From Kiloniellaceae bacterium (lineage in GTDB: Bacteria; Pseudomonadota; Alphaproteobacteria; Kiloniellales; Kiloniellaceae), in assembly GCA_021776195.1 (NCBI GenBank), contig JAJFGK010000060.1:62001-126000 (forward strand): a stretch of 64,000 bases of DNA, in the 5' to 3' direction. The notes below the pieces were generated by a model that was given only the letters and a program-made list of their open reading frames with translations, was not told the DNA's origin and made no database searches. Below, piece after piece: positions 24,368 to 33,423 of this stretch. Both the position numbers and the translations under genes were made by a program. Numbering within the stretch: the stretch's first letter is position 1; the number at the start of each line of letters is the position of its first letter.

Positions 24368-25975
24368 ATGTTCGTACGGATGAGAAATATGCTCGCCGTC
24401 GCGGCACTTGGCGCCGCGACAGCCTTTGGCGGCCTGACCGTAAACACGGCTCAAGCCGAAACACCCGCCGATGTCCTGGTCATGGCCAAGGACGTCAGCG
24501 ATCTCATTACCCTCGATCCGGCTGAAGTCTTCGAGCTTTCGGGCGGCGAGGTCATCGCCAATATCTACGACCGCTTGATGATGTATGAGCCGGAAGACCT
24601 GACCACCCTGGTCGGCGGTGTCGCCGAAAGCTGGGAGATCAGCGACGACGGCAAGACCATTACTTTCGCGATCCGCCCCGGCATGACCTTCCATTCCGGC
24701 AATCCCGTGACCGCCGCGGACGTGGTCTATTCCCTGCGTCGCGTGGTGAAGCTGAACAAGACCCCGGCCTTTATCGTGACCCAGTTCGGCTGGAACCCCG
24801 AGAATGTCGACGAGTTGGTCACGGTCGAGGGCGACAAGGCCAAGATCGTCATCACCGAGGATTTCTCGCCGGGCCTGGTGCTGAACGCGCTGTCCGCGGG
24901 CATCGCCTCGATCGTCGACATGAAGGAAGTCATGGCCCACGAGGCCGACGGCGACATGGGCTACGCCTGGCTGAAGACCAACTCGGCCGGCTCCGGCGCC
25001 TTCAGCCTGAAGACCTGGAAGGCCAATGAGTTGGTGACCCTGGAGCGCCACGAGGACTATCGGCACGGTGCGCCGGCCATGAAGCGGGTCATCATCCGCC
25101 ATGTGGCGGAGCCCTCGGCCCAGCGCTTGCTGGTGGAAAAGGGCGATGTCGACATCGCGCGCAACCTGACCCCCGACCAGATCAAGGCCATTGCCGGCAA
25201 TGACAGCCTGGCCATTGGCAGCGATCCCAAGGGCGCCCTGATGTACATGTCGGCCAATGCGGCCCATCCGATCCTGAGCAAGCCCGATGTCGTCAATGCC
25301 CTGCGCTACCTGATCGACTACGAAGGCATGGCCGACAGCTTCCTGGCCGGCCAGTTCCAGGTCCACCAGGCGGCCTGGCCGTCCGGCCTCTGGGGTGCCC
25401 TGGACGAAAAGCCCTTCACCTTGGATGTCGCCAAGGCCAAGGCTCTCCTGGCCTCCGCCGGGCATGGCGACGGTTTCGAGATCCGCATCGATACGCTCAA
25501 TGCCTCGCCCTTCCCCGAGGTGGCCCAGTCGATCCAGGCCACCCTGGCCCAGGCCGGGATCAAGAGCGAGATCGTGACGGCCGAGGGCAAGACCCTGTGG
25601 CCGATGTACCGGGCCCGCAAGCACGAGATCATTCTGGCCCGCTGGTCGCCGGACTACACCGATCCGCACTCCAACATCGATGCCTTCGCCAACAACCCGG
25701 ACAACCGTCCGGAGGCGAAGCTGACCGGTGTGCTGGCCTGGCGCAACGCCTGGCAGGATCTGGACACCAACAAGATGGTGCTGGATGCCCGCAACGAACT
25801 GGATCTCGGCAAGCGCGAGGCGCTCTATCACGACATCCAGCGCAGCCTGCAGAACAATTCGCCCTACGCGATCATGTTCCAGCAGACCGAGCAGACGGTG
25901 CGTCAAAAGCCCGTGCAGGGCTTTGTGTCGGGTTCCAACTTCGACTTGGTCTTTTATCGTAACGTCACGAAGTAG
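24368..25975 (+). CDS. Dipeptide/oligopeptide ABC transporter substrate-binding protein
   Basis: This 535-residue periplasmic solute-binding protein of family 5 (SBP_bac_5, DppA/OppA type) has a signal peptide to about residue 31 (NTAQAE). It then has the ITLDPAEVFELSGGEVIANIYD region, FHSGNPVTAADVVYSLRRV and a C-terminal SPDYTDPHSNIDAF segment. It starts after a GGGAGGAAA ribosome site. It is the first gene of a five-gene operon with two permeases and two ATPases. The ligand is peptide or a related small molecule; which one is not visible. Confidence 0.9.
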   Translation: MFVRMRNMLAVAALGAATAFGGLTVNTAQAETPADVLVMAKDVSDLITLDPAEVFELSGGEVIANIYDRLMMYEPEDLTTLVGGVAESWEISDDGKTITFAIRPGMTFHSGNPVTAADVVYSLRRVVKLNKTPAFIVTQFGWNPENVDELVTVEGDKAKIVITEDFSPGLVLNALSAGIASIVDMKEVMAHEADGDMGYAWLKTNSAGSGAFSLKTWKANELVTLERHEDYRHGAPAMKRVIIRHVAEPSAQRLLVEKGDVDIARNLTPDQIKAIAGNDSLAIGSDPKGALMYMSANAAHPILSKPDVVNALRYLIDYEGMADSFLAGQFQVHQAAWPSGLWGALDEKPFTLDVAKAKALLASAGHGDGFEIRIDTLNASPFPEVAQSIQATLAQAGIKSEIVTAEGKTLWPMYRARKHEIILARWSPDYTDPHSNIDAFANNPDNRPEAKLTGVLAWRNAWQDLDTNKMVLDARNELDLGKREALYHDIQRSLQNNSPYAIMFQQTEQTVRQKPVQGFVSGSNFDLVFYRNVTK

Positions 25976-25986
25976 GACGCGACGAT

Positions 25987-27060
25987 TTGGCTGAATCGAC
26001 CGTTGGTCGGACAAAGTCGGCGGAGTCGGGGTCCATCCCGGCTCCGCCGCCTGCCCTCAAGGCCGTGGGCGGTGTCCTGCTTTCCCTCTGTCTCACCTTC
26101 ATCGGACTGACCGCGGTCACCTTCGTGATCGGCCGGGTGATGCCGGCCGACCCGGTGCTGGCCATTGTCGGCGACCGGGCGTCCAACGAGGTCTACGAAC
26201 AGGTTTACCGACAGTTGGGCCTCGACCGGCCGCTCTATGAGCAGTATTTGCGCTATCTGGGCGAGCTGCTCCAGGGCAACCTCGGCACCTCGATCATGAC
26301 CGCCCGCCCGGTGATGGAGGATATTCTCCGGTTCTTTCCGGCGACCCTCGAGCTGGCCACCATCGCCACCTTCTTGGGCGTCCTGATCGGTGTGCCCATG
26401 GGGGTGCTGGCGGCCGTCAGGCAGGGCCGCTTGACCGACCATGTAGTGCGAATTTTCGGTCTTTTGGGCTATTCGGTCCCGGTCTTCTGGCTGGGTATGG
26501 TGGCGCTCCTGATCTTTTACGGCATTTTGGGGTGGACCGGCGGGCCGGGCCGGCTCGATGTCTATTACGACGGCATTGTCGATCCGGTGACCGGCATGAT
26601 CCTGATCGACGCGGCCATCGCCGAGGAATGGGAGATCTTCCGCAACGCGGTCTCTCATCTGATCCTGCCGTCGCTGATCTTGACGACCTTTGCCCTGGCC
26701 TACATCGCCCGCATGACCCGCAGCTTCATGCTCGATCAGTTGAACCAGGAGTACGTGGTGACGGCACGGGTCAAGGGAGCCTCGGAACTGGCGGTTATCT
26801 GGCGCCATGCCTTTCGCAACGTCCTGGTGCAGTTGATCACCATCATCGGCCTCACCTACGCCTCCTTGCTGGAGGGCTCGGTGCTGACCGAAACGGTCTT
26901 TTCCTGGCCGGGCATCGGCCAGTACATCACGACGTCGCTGTTCAACGCCGATATGAACGCGGTCCTGGGCGGCACCATCGTCGTCGGCCTCTGTTTTGTC
27001 GGCGTCAACATGTTTTCCGACCTGCTCTACAAGCTGGTCGACCCGAGGGCCCGGTCATGA
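25987..27060 (+). CDS. Peptide ABC transporter permease (DppB-like)
   Basis: This 357-residue inner-membrane permease starts at TTG 25987 and has an N-terminal cytoplasmic tail, six hydrophobic segments and the coupling motif EYVVTARVKGASELAVIWRHAFRN. The PADPVLAIVGDRASNE periplasmic segment is typical of DppB/OppB. The gap to the binding-protein gene is 11 bp, and its stop overlaps the start of the second permease (ATGA). Compared with DppB it has a long loop around residues 180-215. Confidence 0.88.
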   Translation: MAESTVGRTKSAESGSIPAPPPALKAVGGVLLSLCLTFIGLTAVTFVIGRVMPADPVLAIVGDRASNEVYEQVYRQLGLDRPLYEQYLRYLGELLQGNLGTSIMTARPVMEDILRFFPATLELATIATFLGVLIGVPMGVLAAVRQGRLTDHVVRIFGLLGYSVPVFWLGMVALLIFYGILGWTGGPGRLDVYYDGIVDPVTGMILIDAAIAEEWEIFRNAVSHLILPSLILTTFALAYIARMTRSFMLDQLNQEYVVTARVKGASELAVIWRHAFRNVLVQLITIIGLTYASLLEGSVLTETVFSWPGIGQYITTSLFNADMNAVLGGTIVVGLCFVGVNMFSDLLYKLVDPRARS

Positions 27061-28016
27061 GCGAACCGGTCACGGCCGCGCCCGGGGGAAAGATGCCGGC
27101 CGGCAACGAGTCTGCCGGGCAGGGCCTGAGGGCCTGGCTGCTTTCCAACTCGCCGCGCTCGGTGACCCAGGCCCGCTGTCAGCGGTTCTACCTGGCCTGG
27201 CTCGCCTTCAAGACCAACCCGATTGCCATGACCGGGCTCGGTATTATCGTAACCTTGATCCTGATGGCGATCTTCGCGCCGCTCATTACCGCGACCAATG
27301 GGCTGGAGCCGGTTTTGGAAAAGCGGCTCTTGCCGACATCGGCCGAGCACTGGTTCGGCACCGATCAACTGGGCCGGGACATTTTCGACCGGATCGTCTG
27401 GGGATCGCGCATCACGCTCTACATCGTGGGGCTGGTGGCGATTATCGTCGTGCCCCTCGGCCTCCTGATCGGCACCGTGGCGGGATACTTGGGCGGTGTG
27501 GTCGACAGCGTCCTGATGCGCATCACCGATATCTTTCTGGCCTTCCCGCGGCTCATTCTGGCGCTGGCCCTGGTGGCGGCTCTCGGACCCGGGCTGGAAA
27601 ACGCGGTCCTGGCCATCGCCCTCACCACCTGGTCGCCCTTTGCCCGTATCGCCCGGGCCGAGGTCCTGACCATCCGCAACAGCGAGTTCATCATGGCGGC
27701 CCAGGCCCAGGGCGCCTCGGTCTTCCGGATTCTTTACCACCATATCGTCCCGCTTTGCCTCTCCTCGGTGATCATCCGGCTGACCCTGGACATGGCCGGC
27801 ATCATCCTCACCGCGGCGGGCCTGGGATTCCTGGGCCTCGGTGCGCAGCCGCCGACCCCGGAATGGGGCGCCATGATCTCCACGGGCCGGCAGTTCCTGC
27901 TCGATCAGTGGTGGGTCCCGACCGTACCGGGGATCGCCATTTTCATCGTTTGTCTGGGCTTTAGTCTCCTGGGCGACGGCCTGCGCGACGTTCTCGATCC
28001 CAAGAGCGGAAGCTAG
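27057..28016 (+). CDS. Peptide ABC transporter permease (DppC-like)
   Basis: This 319-residue inner-membrane permease has the OppC_N segment (FKTNPIAMTGLGIIVTLILM), six helices and the coupling loop NSEFIMAAQAQGASVFRILYHHIVP. FGTDQLGRDIFDRIVWGSR is the characteristic DppC block. ATG 27057 overlaps the previous stop. It pairs with the DppB-like permease to form the membrane channel. Confidence 0.9.
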   Translation: MSEPVTAAPGGKMPAGNESAGQGLRAWLLSNSPRSVTQARCQRFYLAWLAFKTNPIAMTGLGIIVTLILMAIFAPLITATNGLEPVLEKRLLPTSAEHWFGTDQLGRDIFDRIVWGSRITLYIVGLVAIIVVPLGLLIGTVAGYLGGVVDSVLMRITDIFLAFPRLILALALVAALGPGLENAVLAIALTTWSPFARIARAEVLTIRNSEFIMAAQAQGASVFRILYHHIVPLCLSSVIIRLTLDMAGIILTAAGLGFLGLGAQPPTPEWGAMISTGRQFLLDQWWVPTVPGIAIFIVCLGFSLLGDGLRDVLDPKSGS

Positions 28017-28019
28017 GAA

Positions 28020-28862
28020 ATGAGCGCGCGCGCCCTTCTCTCCGTCGAGGATCTGCACGTTACCTTCCAGACGCCCAAGGGCGATGTCGAGGCCGTGCGC
28101 GGCGTGTCCTTCGACCTGGGCCAGGAACGCTTGGGCATCGTGGGCGAATCAGGTTCGGGCAAGTCCCAGACCGGCCGGGCCTTGCTGCGGCTGACCGCCC
28201 ACAACGGCCGCATTGCCGCCAAGCGCCTGGAGTTCGATGGTATCGATATTCTGTCCGCCGACAGCCGGACCCTGCGGGCCATTCGCGGCAACCGCATTTC
28301 CATGATCATGCAGGACCCCCGCTATTCCCTCAATCCTGTCATCACGGTCGGCGAGCAGATCGCCGAGGCCTACGCCATCCACTCCAAGGCGAACCGCAAG
28401 GAGGCCGGCCAGCGGGCTTTGGAAATGCTGGAGACGGTGCAGATCCGCGAGCCCGAAAAGGTCTACCGGCTCTATCCGCACCAGGTCTCCGGCGGCATGG
28501 GCCAGCGTATCATGATCGCCATGATGCTGATTCCCAATCCCGATATCATCATCGCCGACGAACCGACCTCGGCGCTGGACGTCACGGTGCAGATGCAGGT
28601 GCTGGCATTGCTCGACGACATGGTACGCGAGCGCGGCATGGGCCTCGTCTTGATCAGCCACGATCTGAACCTGGTGGCTTCCTTCTGCGATCGCGTGCTG
28701 GTGATGTACGGCGGGCGGATCATGGAGACGCTCGACGCCAAGGACCTCCACAACGCGCGCCATCCCTATACCAGGGGACTGCTGGACTGCCTTCCGCAGC
28801 TCGATGGCTCGCACGATATGCTGCCGGTCCTGCGCCGCGATCCGGCCTGGCTGGCGGATTAG
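28020..28862 (+). CDS. Peptide ABC transporter ATP-binding protein (DppD-like)
   Basis: This 280-residue ATPase has Walker A GESGSGKSQTGRALL, signature VSGGMGQRIMIAMML (MGQ replaces the more usual RQQ) and Walker B IIIADEPTSALD. It is about 40 residues shorter than typical DppD. The cysteine-rich C-terminal oligopeptide-transporter extension that holds an iron-sulfur cluster in DppD-type proteins is missing; the chain ends LPVLRRDPAWLAD. It begins three bases after the DppC-like stop. Confidence 0.88.
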   Translation: MSARALLSVEDLHVTFQTPKGDVEAVRGVSFDLGQERLGIVGESGSGKSQTGRALLRLTAHNGRIAAKRLEFDGIDILSADSRTLRAIRGNRISMIMQDPRYSLNPVITVGEQIAEAYAIHSKANRKEAGQRALEMLETVQIREPEKVYRLYPHQVSGGMGQRIMIAMMLIPNPDIIIADEPTSALDVTVQMQVLALLDDMVRERGMGLVLISHDLNLVASFCDRVLVMYGGRIMETLDAKDLHNARHPYTRGLLDCLPQLDGSHDMLPVLRRDPAWLAD

Positions 28863-28866
28863 AACC

Positions 28867-29643
28867 ATGATCGAAGTTCAAGACCTGACCATCGTTTTCG
28901 GCTCGGGGCGGACCCGGGTCGAGGCCGTGCGTTCGGTATCCCTGTCTGTCGCCCAGGGCGAGTCCTTCGGGCTGGTGGGGGAATCGGGGTCCGGAAAGTC
29001 GACAATCCTGCGCGCCATCGCCGGTCTGGTGCCGAACTGGGAGGGGCGGATCACGGTGGCCGGGCAGGCTCTCGGCCGCAAACGCGACCGCGCCGTTGCC
29101 CGGCGCATGCAGATGGTCTTTCAGGACCCCTACGGGTCGCTCCATCCGCGTCACACGGTCAACGACATCTTGAAGGAACCCTTGGAAATCCATGGCATGG
29201 ATGACCGCGAGGCGCGTATCCTGAGGGCTCTTGCCGAGGTCGGGTTGGGGGTCGAGCTGCGCTTTCGCTATCCCCACCAGATTTCCGGCGGCCAGCGCCA
29301 GCGGGTCGCCATCGCGCGGGCCCTGATCCTCGAGCCCTCGATCCTGTTGTTGGACGAGCCGACCTCGGCGCTGGACGTTTCGGTCCAGGCCGAGATTCTG
29401 AATTTGCTGAAACGGCTGCGCGGCGAGCGCAACCTGACCTACATCATGGTGAGCCACAACCTGGCCGTCGTGGCGCATCTTTGCGAGCGTATCGCGGTGA
29501 TGAACCGCGGTCTCTTCGTGGAGATGCTGACCGACCGTCAGTTGAAAGAGGCGAAGCCGCAAGAGGCCTACACGCGCCAGCTTCTCGCCGCCAGCGAGGG
29601 CTACGACCGCGATGTGGCCCGTCAGATGGTCACCTACGACTGA
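28867..29643 (+). CDS. Peptide ABC transporter ATP-binding protein (DppF-like)
   Basis: This 258-residue ATPase has Walker A GESGSGKSTILRAI, the FQDPYGSLHPRHTV Q-loop block typical of DppF/OppF, signature ISGGQRQRVAIARAL and Walker B ILLLDEPTSALD. It is the last gene of the importer operon. Like its partner it lacks the C-terminal oligopeptide extension. A hairpin at 29669-29692 follows. Confidence 0.9.
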   Translation: MIEVQDLTIVFGSGRTRVEAVRSVSLSVAQGESFGLVGESGSGKSTILRAIAGLVPNWEGRITVAGQALGRKRDRAVARRMQMVFQDPYGSLHPRHTVNDILKEPLEIHGMDDREARILRALAEVGLGVELRFRYPHQISGGQRQRVAIARALILEPSILLLDEPTSALDVSVQAEILNLLKRLRGERNLTYIMVSHNLAVVAHLCERIAVMNRGLFVEMLTDRQLKEAKPQEAYTRQLLAASEGYDRDVARQMVTYD

Positions 29644-29668
29644 CTTGACCCAAGGTCCGAAACGCAAC

Positions 29669-29692
29669 AGGGGCGGCCCTCTGGCCGCCCCT
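29669..29692. terminator. Bidirectional hairpin between the peptide importer and rplI
   Basis: A perfect 10-bp GC-rich stem (AGGGGCGGCC and GGCCGCCCCT) with a four-base loop lies between two converging genes. No strong T-run follows directly on either side, though a TTTTTT occurs 25 bp later on the plus strand. It is probably a shared terminator. Confidence 0.6.
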
Positions 29693-29721
29693 GCATGCTC
29701 TCGAGTCGAATCCGAGATTTT

Positions 29722-30348
29722 TTAGACCGGATCCTTGTCCGAATCGTCACCCGCGTCGCTCGGCGCTTCGGCTTCCGGTGCGGCGTCCTCGGCGACCGCC
29801 GCGGCGATTGCCGCATCGATTTCCGCATCGGCGGCATCGGCGGCCTCGCGCAGCGACTCGCTCGTCACCATCTCGCCGCTCTTGGCTTGCATCTGGGCTT
29901 CTTCTTCCGAGCGCGCCACATTGGCGGTGATCGAGACGTCGACCTCGGGGTGAAGCTGAATGCGCACGGAATGGATGCCGAGCGACTTGATCACTTGGTC
30001 CAAGCGGACCTGGGATTTCAGGACCGTCACGCCGGCCTCGCCAATGCTTGCGGCCAGATCGCGGCTGTTGACCGAACCGTAGAGCTGGCCGCTTTCGCCA
30101 GCCTGGCGGATCAGCGTCACGCTCAGTCCCTCGAGCTTCCCGGCCACCGATTCGGCTTCCTTGCGAAGCTCGAGATTGTGCGCCTCGATCTGGACCCGCT
30201 GCTGCTCGAACACTTCCATGTTCTGCTTGTTGGCCCGCATCGCCTTTTTCTTAGGCAGCAGAAAGTTACGGGCATAACCCGGCTTGACGGTAACCACGTC
30301 GCCGATCAACCCGAGCTTCTCGATCCGTTCCAAAAGGATAACCTGCAT
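29722..30348 (-). CDS. rplI: 50S ribosomal protein L9
   Basis: The protein has 208 residues. The N-terminus MQVILLERIEKLGLIGDVVTVKPGYARNFL is diagnostic. The frame is open upstream but this ATG (30348) is the family start; it overlaps the DUF2232 stop (TGATG). After residue about 165 there is an acidic, alanine-rich tail (AADAADAEIDAAIAAAVAED) not found in standard L9 of about 150 residues. It is the last gene of rpsF-rpsR-DUF2232-rplI. Confidence 0.96.
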   Translation of the reverse strand: MQVILLERIEKLGLIGDVVTVKPGYARNFLLPKKKAMRANKQNMEVFEQQRVQIEAHNLELRKEAESVAGKLEGLSVTLIRQAGESGQLYGSVNSRDLAASIGEAGVTVLKSQVRLDQVIKSLGIHSVRIQLHPEVDVSITANVARSEEEAQMQAKSGEMVTSESLREAADAADAEIDAAIAAAVAEDAAPEAEAPSDAGDDSDKDPV

Positions 30349-31280
30349 CACTCTTCCTCCTGATCCGGGCGTGACCGGCGCAGATGGCGCCTCAGGCCTA
30401 CCCATTGATCTAACAATCCCAACACCGCGACGGCGGCCACGGCGACCCAGCCGAGGAACACCATCAACACATAAAACGCAATCAACAATCCGCGCCTCGC
30501 CGTCACCCGCGCGCAGAGTGCATGAACGACGCCTAGGCCGCCGAATAAAAATGGCACCACGAACACCAGGACCAGATTTTTGGCCAGGAATGCAAAGTCC
30601 CCTCCGCCGACAATCGCCGCGGCCAATGACAGTCCCAGGCCAATCGCCAGCCAGGGGCTCAAGGTCAGCTCCGAGAGATCCGGTGTCGGCCGTATCGCCA
30701 CCGACCTGCGGACCAGGATCAATTGGGCCAAGGCGCCATTCATGGTCACGATCAGCATCCAAAGGGCCGCCGACAATCCGAGGATCAATGGCGCCATGAA
30801 AGTGGCCAGATTATCGCGTTTGGCCGCCTCGATTTCGGGAAGCAAAACCGCAACCATCGAGGCCACTTCCTGACGCACGGCTGCTTCGATCGAGGCCGCC
30901 TCGATGCTCGCGAACAACCCGAGCATCGCCAGGAGCCAGATTACGCCGCCGAGTGTGAGCCAGCCAACCAGCAGGCCGGCTGGATACCAGTCGACTTGAC
31001 CCGCCGGGTCCCTGCGCGACCGGAGTGCGTGGTGCACCAGCAGGCCGACGGGGCCGATTGTCGACACAACCGCACCCGCTGCGGACCCGATCCCGCTTAA
31101 CAAGGCCGAGGTGAAAAAGGCAGCGACCGCGGTCACGAAGAAGGCGCTCGTGCCGAGCCCCAAGCCCACGAGAAACAGCGGTAGCGGCAGGAAAAAGGCG
31201 AACAAAAGGCCGCCCGGCAGTCCCGCAACGACGACTGTGGGAATGATACCCGCAGCCAATGGAATCATCAGGCGCCGCAT
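30348..31280 (-). CDS. DUF2232 multi-spanning membrane protein
   Basis: The protein has 310 residues with about eight hydrophobic segments (MRRLMIPLAAGIIPTVVVAG at the start) and a charged C-terminus (HLRRSRPDQEEE). Its position between rpsR and rplI and its topology match the DUF2232 proteins found at this place in alphaproteobacteria. The function is undefined. The stop overlaps the rplI start. Confidence 0.85.
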   Translation of the reverse strand: MRRLMIPLAAGIIPTVVVAGLPGGLLFAFFLPLPLFLVGLGLGTSAFFVTAVAAFFTSALLSGIGSAAGAVVSTIGPVGLLVHHALRSRRDPAGQVDWYPAGLLVGWLTLGGVIWLLAMLGLFASIEAASIEAAVRQEVASMVAVLLPEIEAAKRDNLATFMAPLILGLSAALWMLIVTMNGALAQLILVRRSVAIRPTPDLSELTLSPWLAIGLGLSLAAAIVGGGDFAFLAKNLVLVFVVPFLFGGLGVVHALCARVTARRGLLIAFYVLMVFLGWVAVAAVAVLGLLDQWVGLRRHLRRSRPDQEEE

Positions 31281-31344
31281 GGCTTCCTGTCTCTTTCCGC
31301 TGCCCGTATCGGCGATCCGTTCGATCTTCCGACGCTCCCCTGCG

Positions 31345-31602
31345 TTACTTCAGAACGTAGGGCAACAAAGCGAGAAACCGCGCGCGCTTGATGGCGATGG
31401 CCAGCTCGCGCTGTTTCTTGTTGGAGACCGCGGTGATACGGCTGGGGACGATCTTGCCGCGTTCAGAAATAAAGCGCTGCAGCAAGCGGACATCCTTGTA
31501 GTCGATCTGCGGCGCGTTGGGGCCCTTGAATGGGCAAGTCTTGCGGCGGCGGAAGAAGGGGCGGCGTGGGCCGCTTCCCTTGCTGACGATCTCGACGATC
31601 AT
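31345..31602 (-). CDS. rpsR: 30S ribosomal protein S18
   Basis: The protein has 85 residues. [22 protein letters not shown] and the C-terminal block [29 protein letters not shown] are diagnostic. It binds S6 on the 30S platform. Its ATG overlaps the rpsF stop, so the partner proteins are translationally coupled. Confidence 0.97.
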   Translation of the reverse strand: MIVEIVSKGSGPRRPFFRRRKTCPFKGPNAPQIDYKDVRLLQRFISERGKIVPSRITAVSNKKQRELAIAIKRARFLALLPYVLK

Positions 31603-32108
31603 GCGCTCGCTCCTTCGGGTTTGGCGGTTTCAGCACTGGCGGCTGGTGCTTCGGCCTTCTTTTCTTCGCCGGCCGGTGGTGCGTCCGAACGCTCGGAGGG
31701 TCCCCGGTCGCGCCCGCCGCCGTCGCGGCCACCGCCATCGCGCCCGCCGTCTCGTCCGCCGCCACGGCGACCGCGATCATCGCGATTGCGGTTTTGCATG
31801 ACCGGCGAAGGGCCGGTCTGCAGTTCCTTGGTGGCGATGGTCAAGAACCGTATCACGTCCTCGCTCAGCCGCATTTGGCGCTCGAGCTCGGTGATGGCGG
31901 CATGCGGGGCATCGATATTGAGCAGGACGTAGTGCCCTTTTCGGTTCTTGCGAATCCGATAGGCCAAGCTGCGCAGCCCCCAATTCTCCTTGGAAGCGAC
32001 GGCGCCGCCGTTTTCCTCGAGGATCTTCGTGTAGTCTTCAACCAGCTGGTCGACCTGGCCAGCGGAAATATCCTGACGTGCGATGATCACGCACTCGTAG
32101 TACGCCAT
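31599..32108 (-). CDS. rpsF: 30S ribosomal protein S6 with RGG-like tail
   Basis: The protein has 169 residues. The S6 core ([20 protein letters not shown], residues 1 to about 100) is normal. The rest is an Arg/Gly/Asp-rich repeat ([14 protein letters not shown]) followed by an Ala/Glu/Lys tail. The ATG at 32108 is the family start although the frame is open a little further. The tail is longer and more RGG-like than in most S6 proteins and could contact RNA. Confidence 0.95.
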   Translation of the reverse strand: MAYYECVIIARQDISAGQVDQLVEDYTKILEENGGAVASKENWGLRSLAYRIRKNRKGHYVLLNIDAPHAAITELERQMRLSEDVIRFLTIATKELQTGPSPVMQNRNRDDRGRRGGGRDGGRDGGGRDGGGRDRGPSERSDAPPAGEEKKAEAPAASAETAKPEGASA

Positions 32109-32429
32109 TACGTAGCACTCCTCATGGCTATTCCTGGATCTGCGGGGCCCCGGCCCCCGACCCTCAGCCGACCATCGCCGCATAGTTTCGCGGGTGGGCG
32201 GCAAGGAGCTATGTTAATTCCGCTCAACGCGGAGCGGCGGACTATACACACCCGAACCTGGAAGACAAGGCTTCCTGCCGGCTATTTTTCTGCCTGCCCA
32301 AGCGGCCGCGGAGGCGTTCGCGTTCGGCTCCGCGACTTTCACCATGGCAAGGCTTTTCAGGCCCCGTCGGAGACGCTATCTGTGCGGTCCCGTCCGTTGG
32401 GGCGAAGTGTATTGAGGGGGGATATGCCG

Positions 32430-33371
32430 ATGAAGCGGGCCTTTGTGTTTCCTGGGCAGGGATCCCAGGCGGTCGGAATGGGCCAGGAACTGGCCGAGGC
32501 CTTTCCCGTGGCCCGCCACCTGTTCGACGAGGTCGACGACGCGCTGAACCAGCATCTCAGTCGGCTGCTATTCGAGGGGCCGGAGGAAGATCTGCGGTTG
32601 ACCGAGAATGCCCAGCCGGCCTTGATGGCCGTCTCCCTGGCCGTTGTCCGTGTGCTGCAGGCCGAGGGCAAGGTGGACCTGGCCGAAAGTGGGCTGTTCG
32701 TTGCCGGTCACTCCCTCGGCGAGTACTCGGCCCTGGCCGCGGCGGGTAGCCTTGCCGTGCCCGCGGTGTCGCGCCTTCTCAAACTGCGCGGCCAGGCGAT
32801 GCAGGAGGCGGTGCCAGTGGGCCAGGGCGCCATGGCGGCGCTTTTGGGCCTCGATCTCGAGGCCGCGGCCGAACTGGCGCGAGAGGCCGCCGCGGGCGAG
32901 GTTTGCGAGGTCGCCAATGACAACGCACCGGGTCAAGTGGTGGTCAGCGGCGCCCGCGAGGCGGTCGAGCGGGCCGTGGCACTGGGTAAGGATCGCGGGG
33001 CCAAGCGGGCCATTGTGCTGCCGGTCTCGGCACCTTTCCACTGCGCGCTCATGGGGCCGGCGGCCGAGGCCATGGCCGTGGCCTTGGAGCAAGCCCAACT
33101 CGACGCCCCCGGTTTGCCGCTCGTCGCCAACGTGACCGCGGCAACGGTGAGCGACCCGGCGACGATCCGGGACCTGCTGGTAGAACAGGTCACGGCGACG
33201 GTCCGCTGGCGCGAATCTGTGCTCTACATGCGCGACCAGGGTGTCGAATCGCTGATTGAACTCGGCGCCGGCAAGGTGTTGAGCGGCCTGACTCGGCGCA
33301 TCGACAAGGAGCTGACGGCGCAAGCCGCCGGCACGCCTGACGAGATCGAGGCGTTGTTGCGGAGCTTTTAG
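32430..33371 (+). CDS. fabD: Malonyl-CoA:ACP transacylase
   Basis: The protein has about 313 residues. MKRAFVFPGQGSQAVGMGQE and the nucleophile motif GHSLGEYSALAA are diagnostic, as is the histidine in VSAPFHCALMGPAAE. It loads malonyl groups onto acyl carrier protein for fatty acid synthesis. The frame is open far upstream; of the in-frame ATGs at 32424 and 32430 the second sits at better distance from the GAGGGGGG site. It is the first gene of fabD-fabG-acpP-fabF-mltG. Confidence 0.94.
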   Translation: MKRAFVFPGQGSQAVGMGQELAEAFPVARHLFDEVDDALNQHLSRLLFEGPEEDLRLTENAQPALMAVSLAVVRVLQAEGKVDLAESGLFVAGHSLGEYSALAAAGSLAVPAVSRLLKLRGQAMQEAVPVGQGAMAALLGLDLEAAAELAREAAAGEVCEVANDNAPGQVVVSGAREAVERAVALGKDRGAKRAIVLPVSAPFHCALMGPAAEAMAVALEQAQLDAPGLPLVANVTAATVSDPATIRDLLVEQVTATVRWRESVLYMRDQGVESLIELGAGKVLSGLTRRIDKELTAQAAGTPDEIEALLRSF

Positions 33372-33423
33372 TAAAAAACCGGCTTCCCGCATCAATGATT
33401 TTGAAGAAAGGGACGAGAAAACG

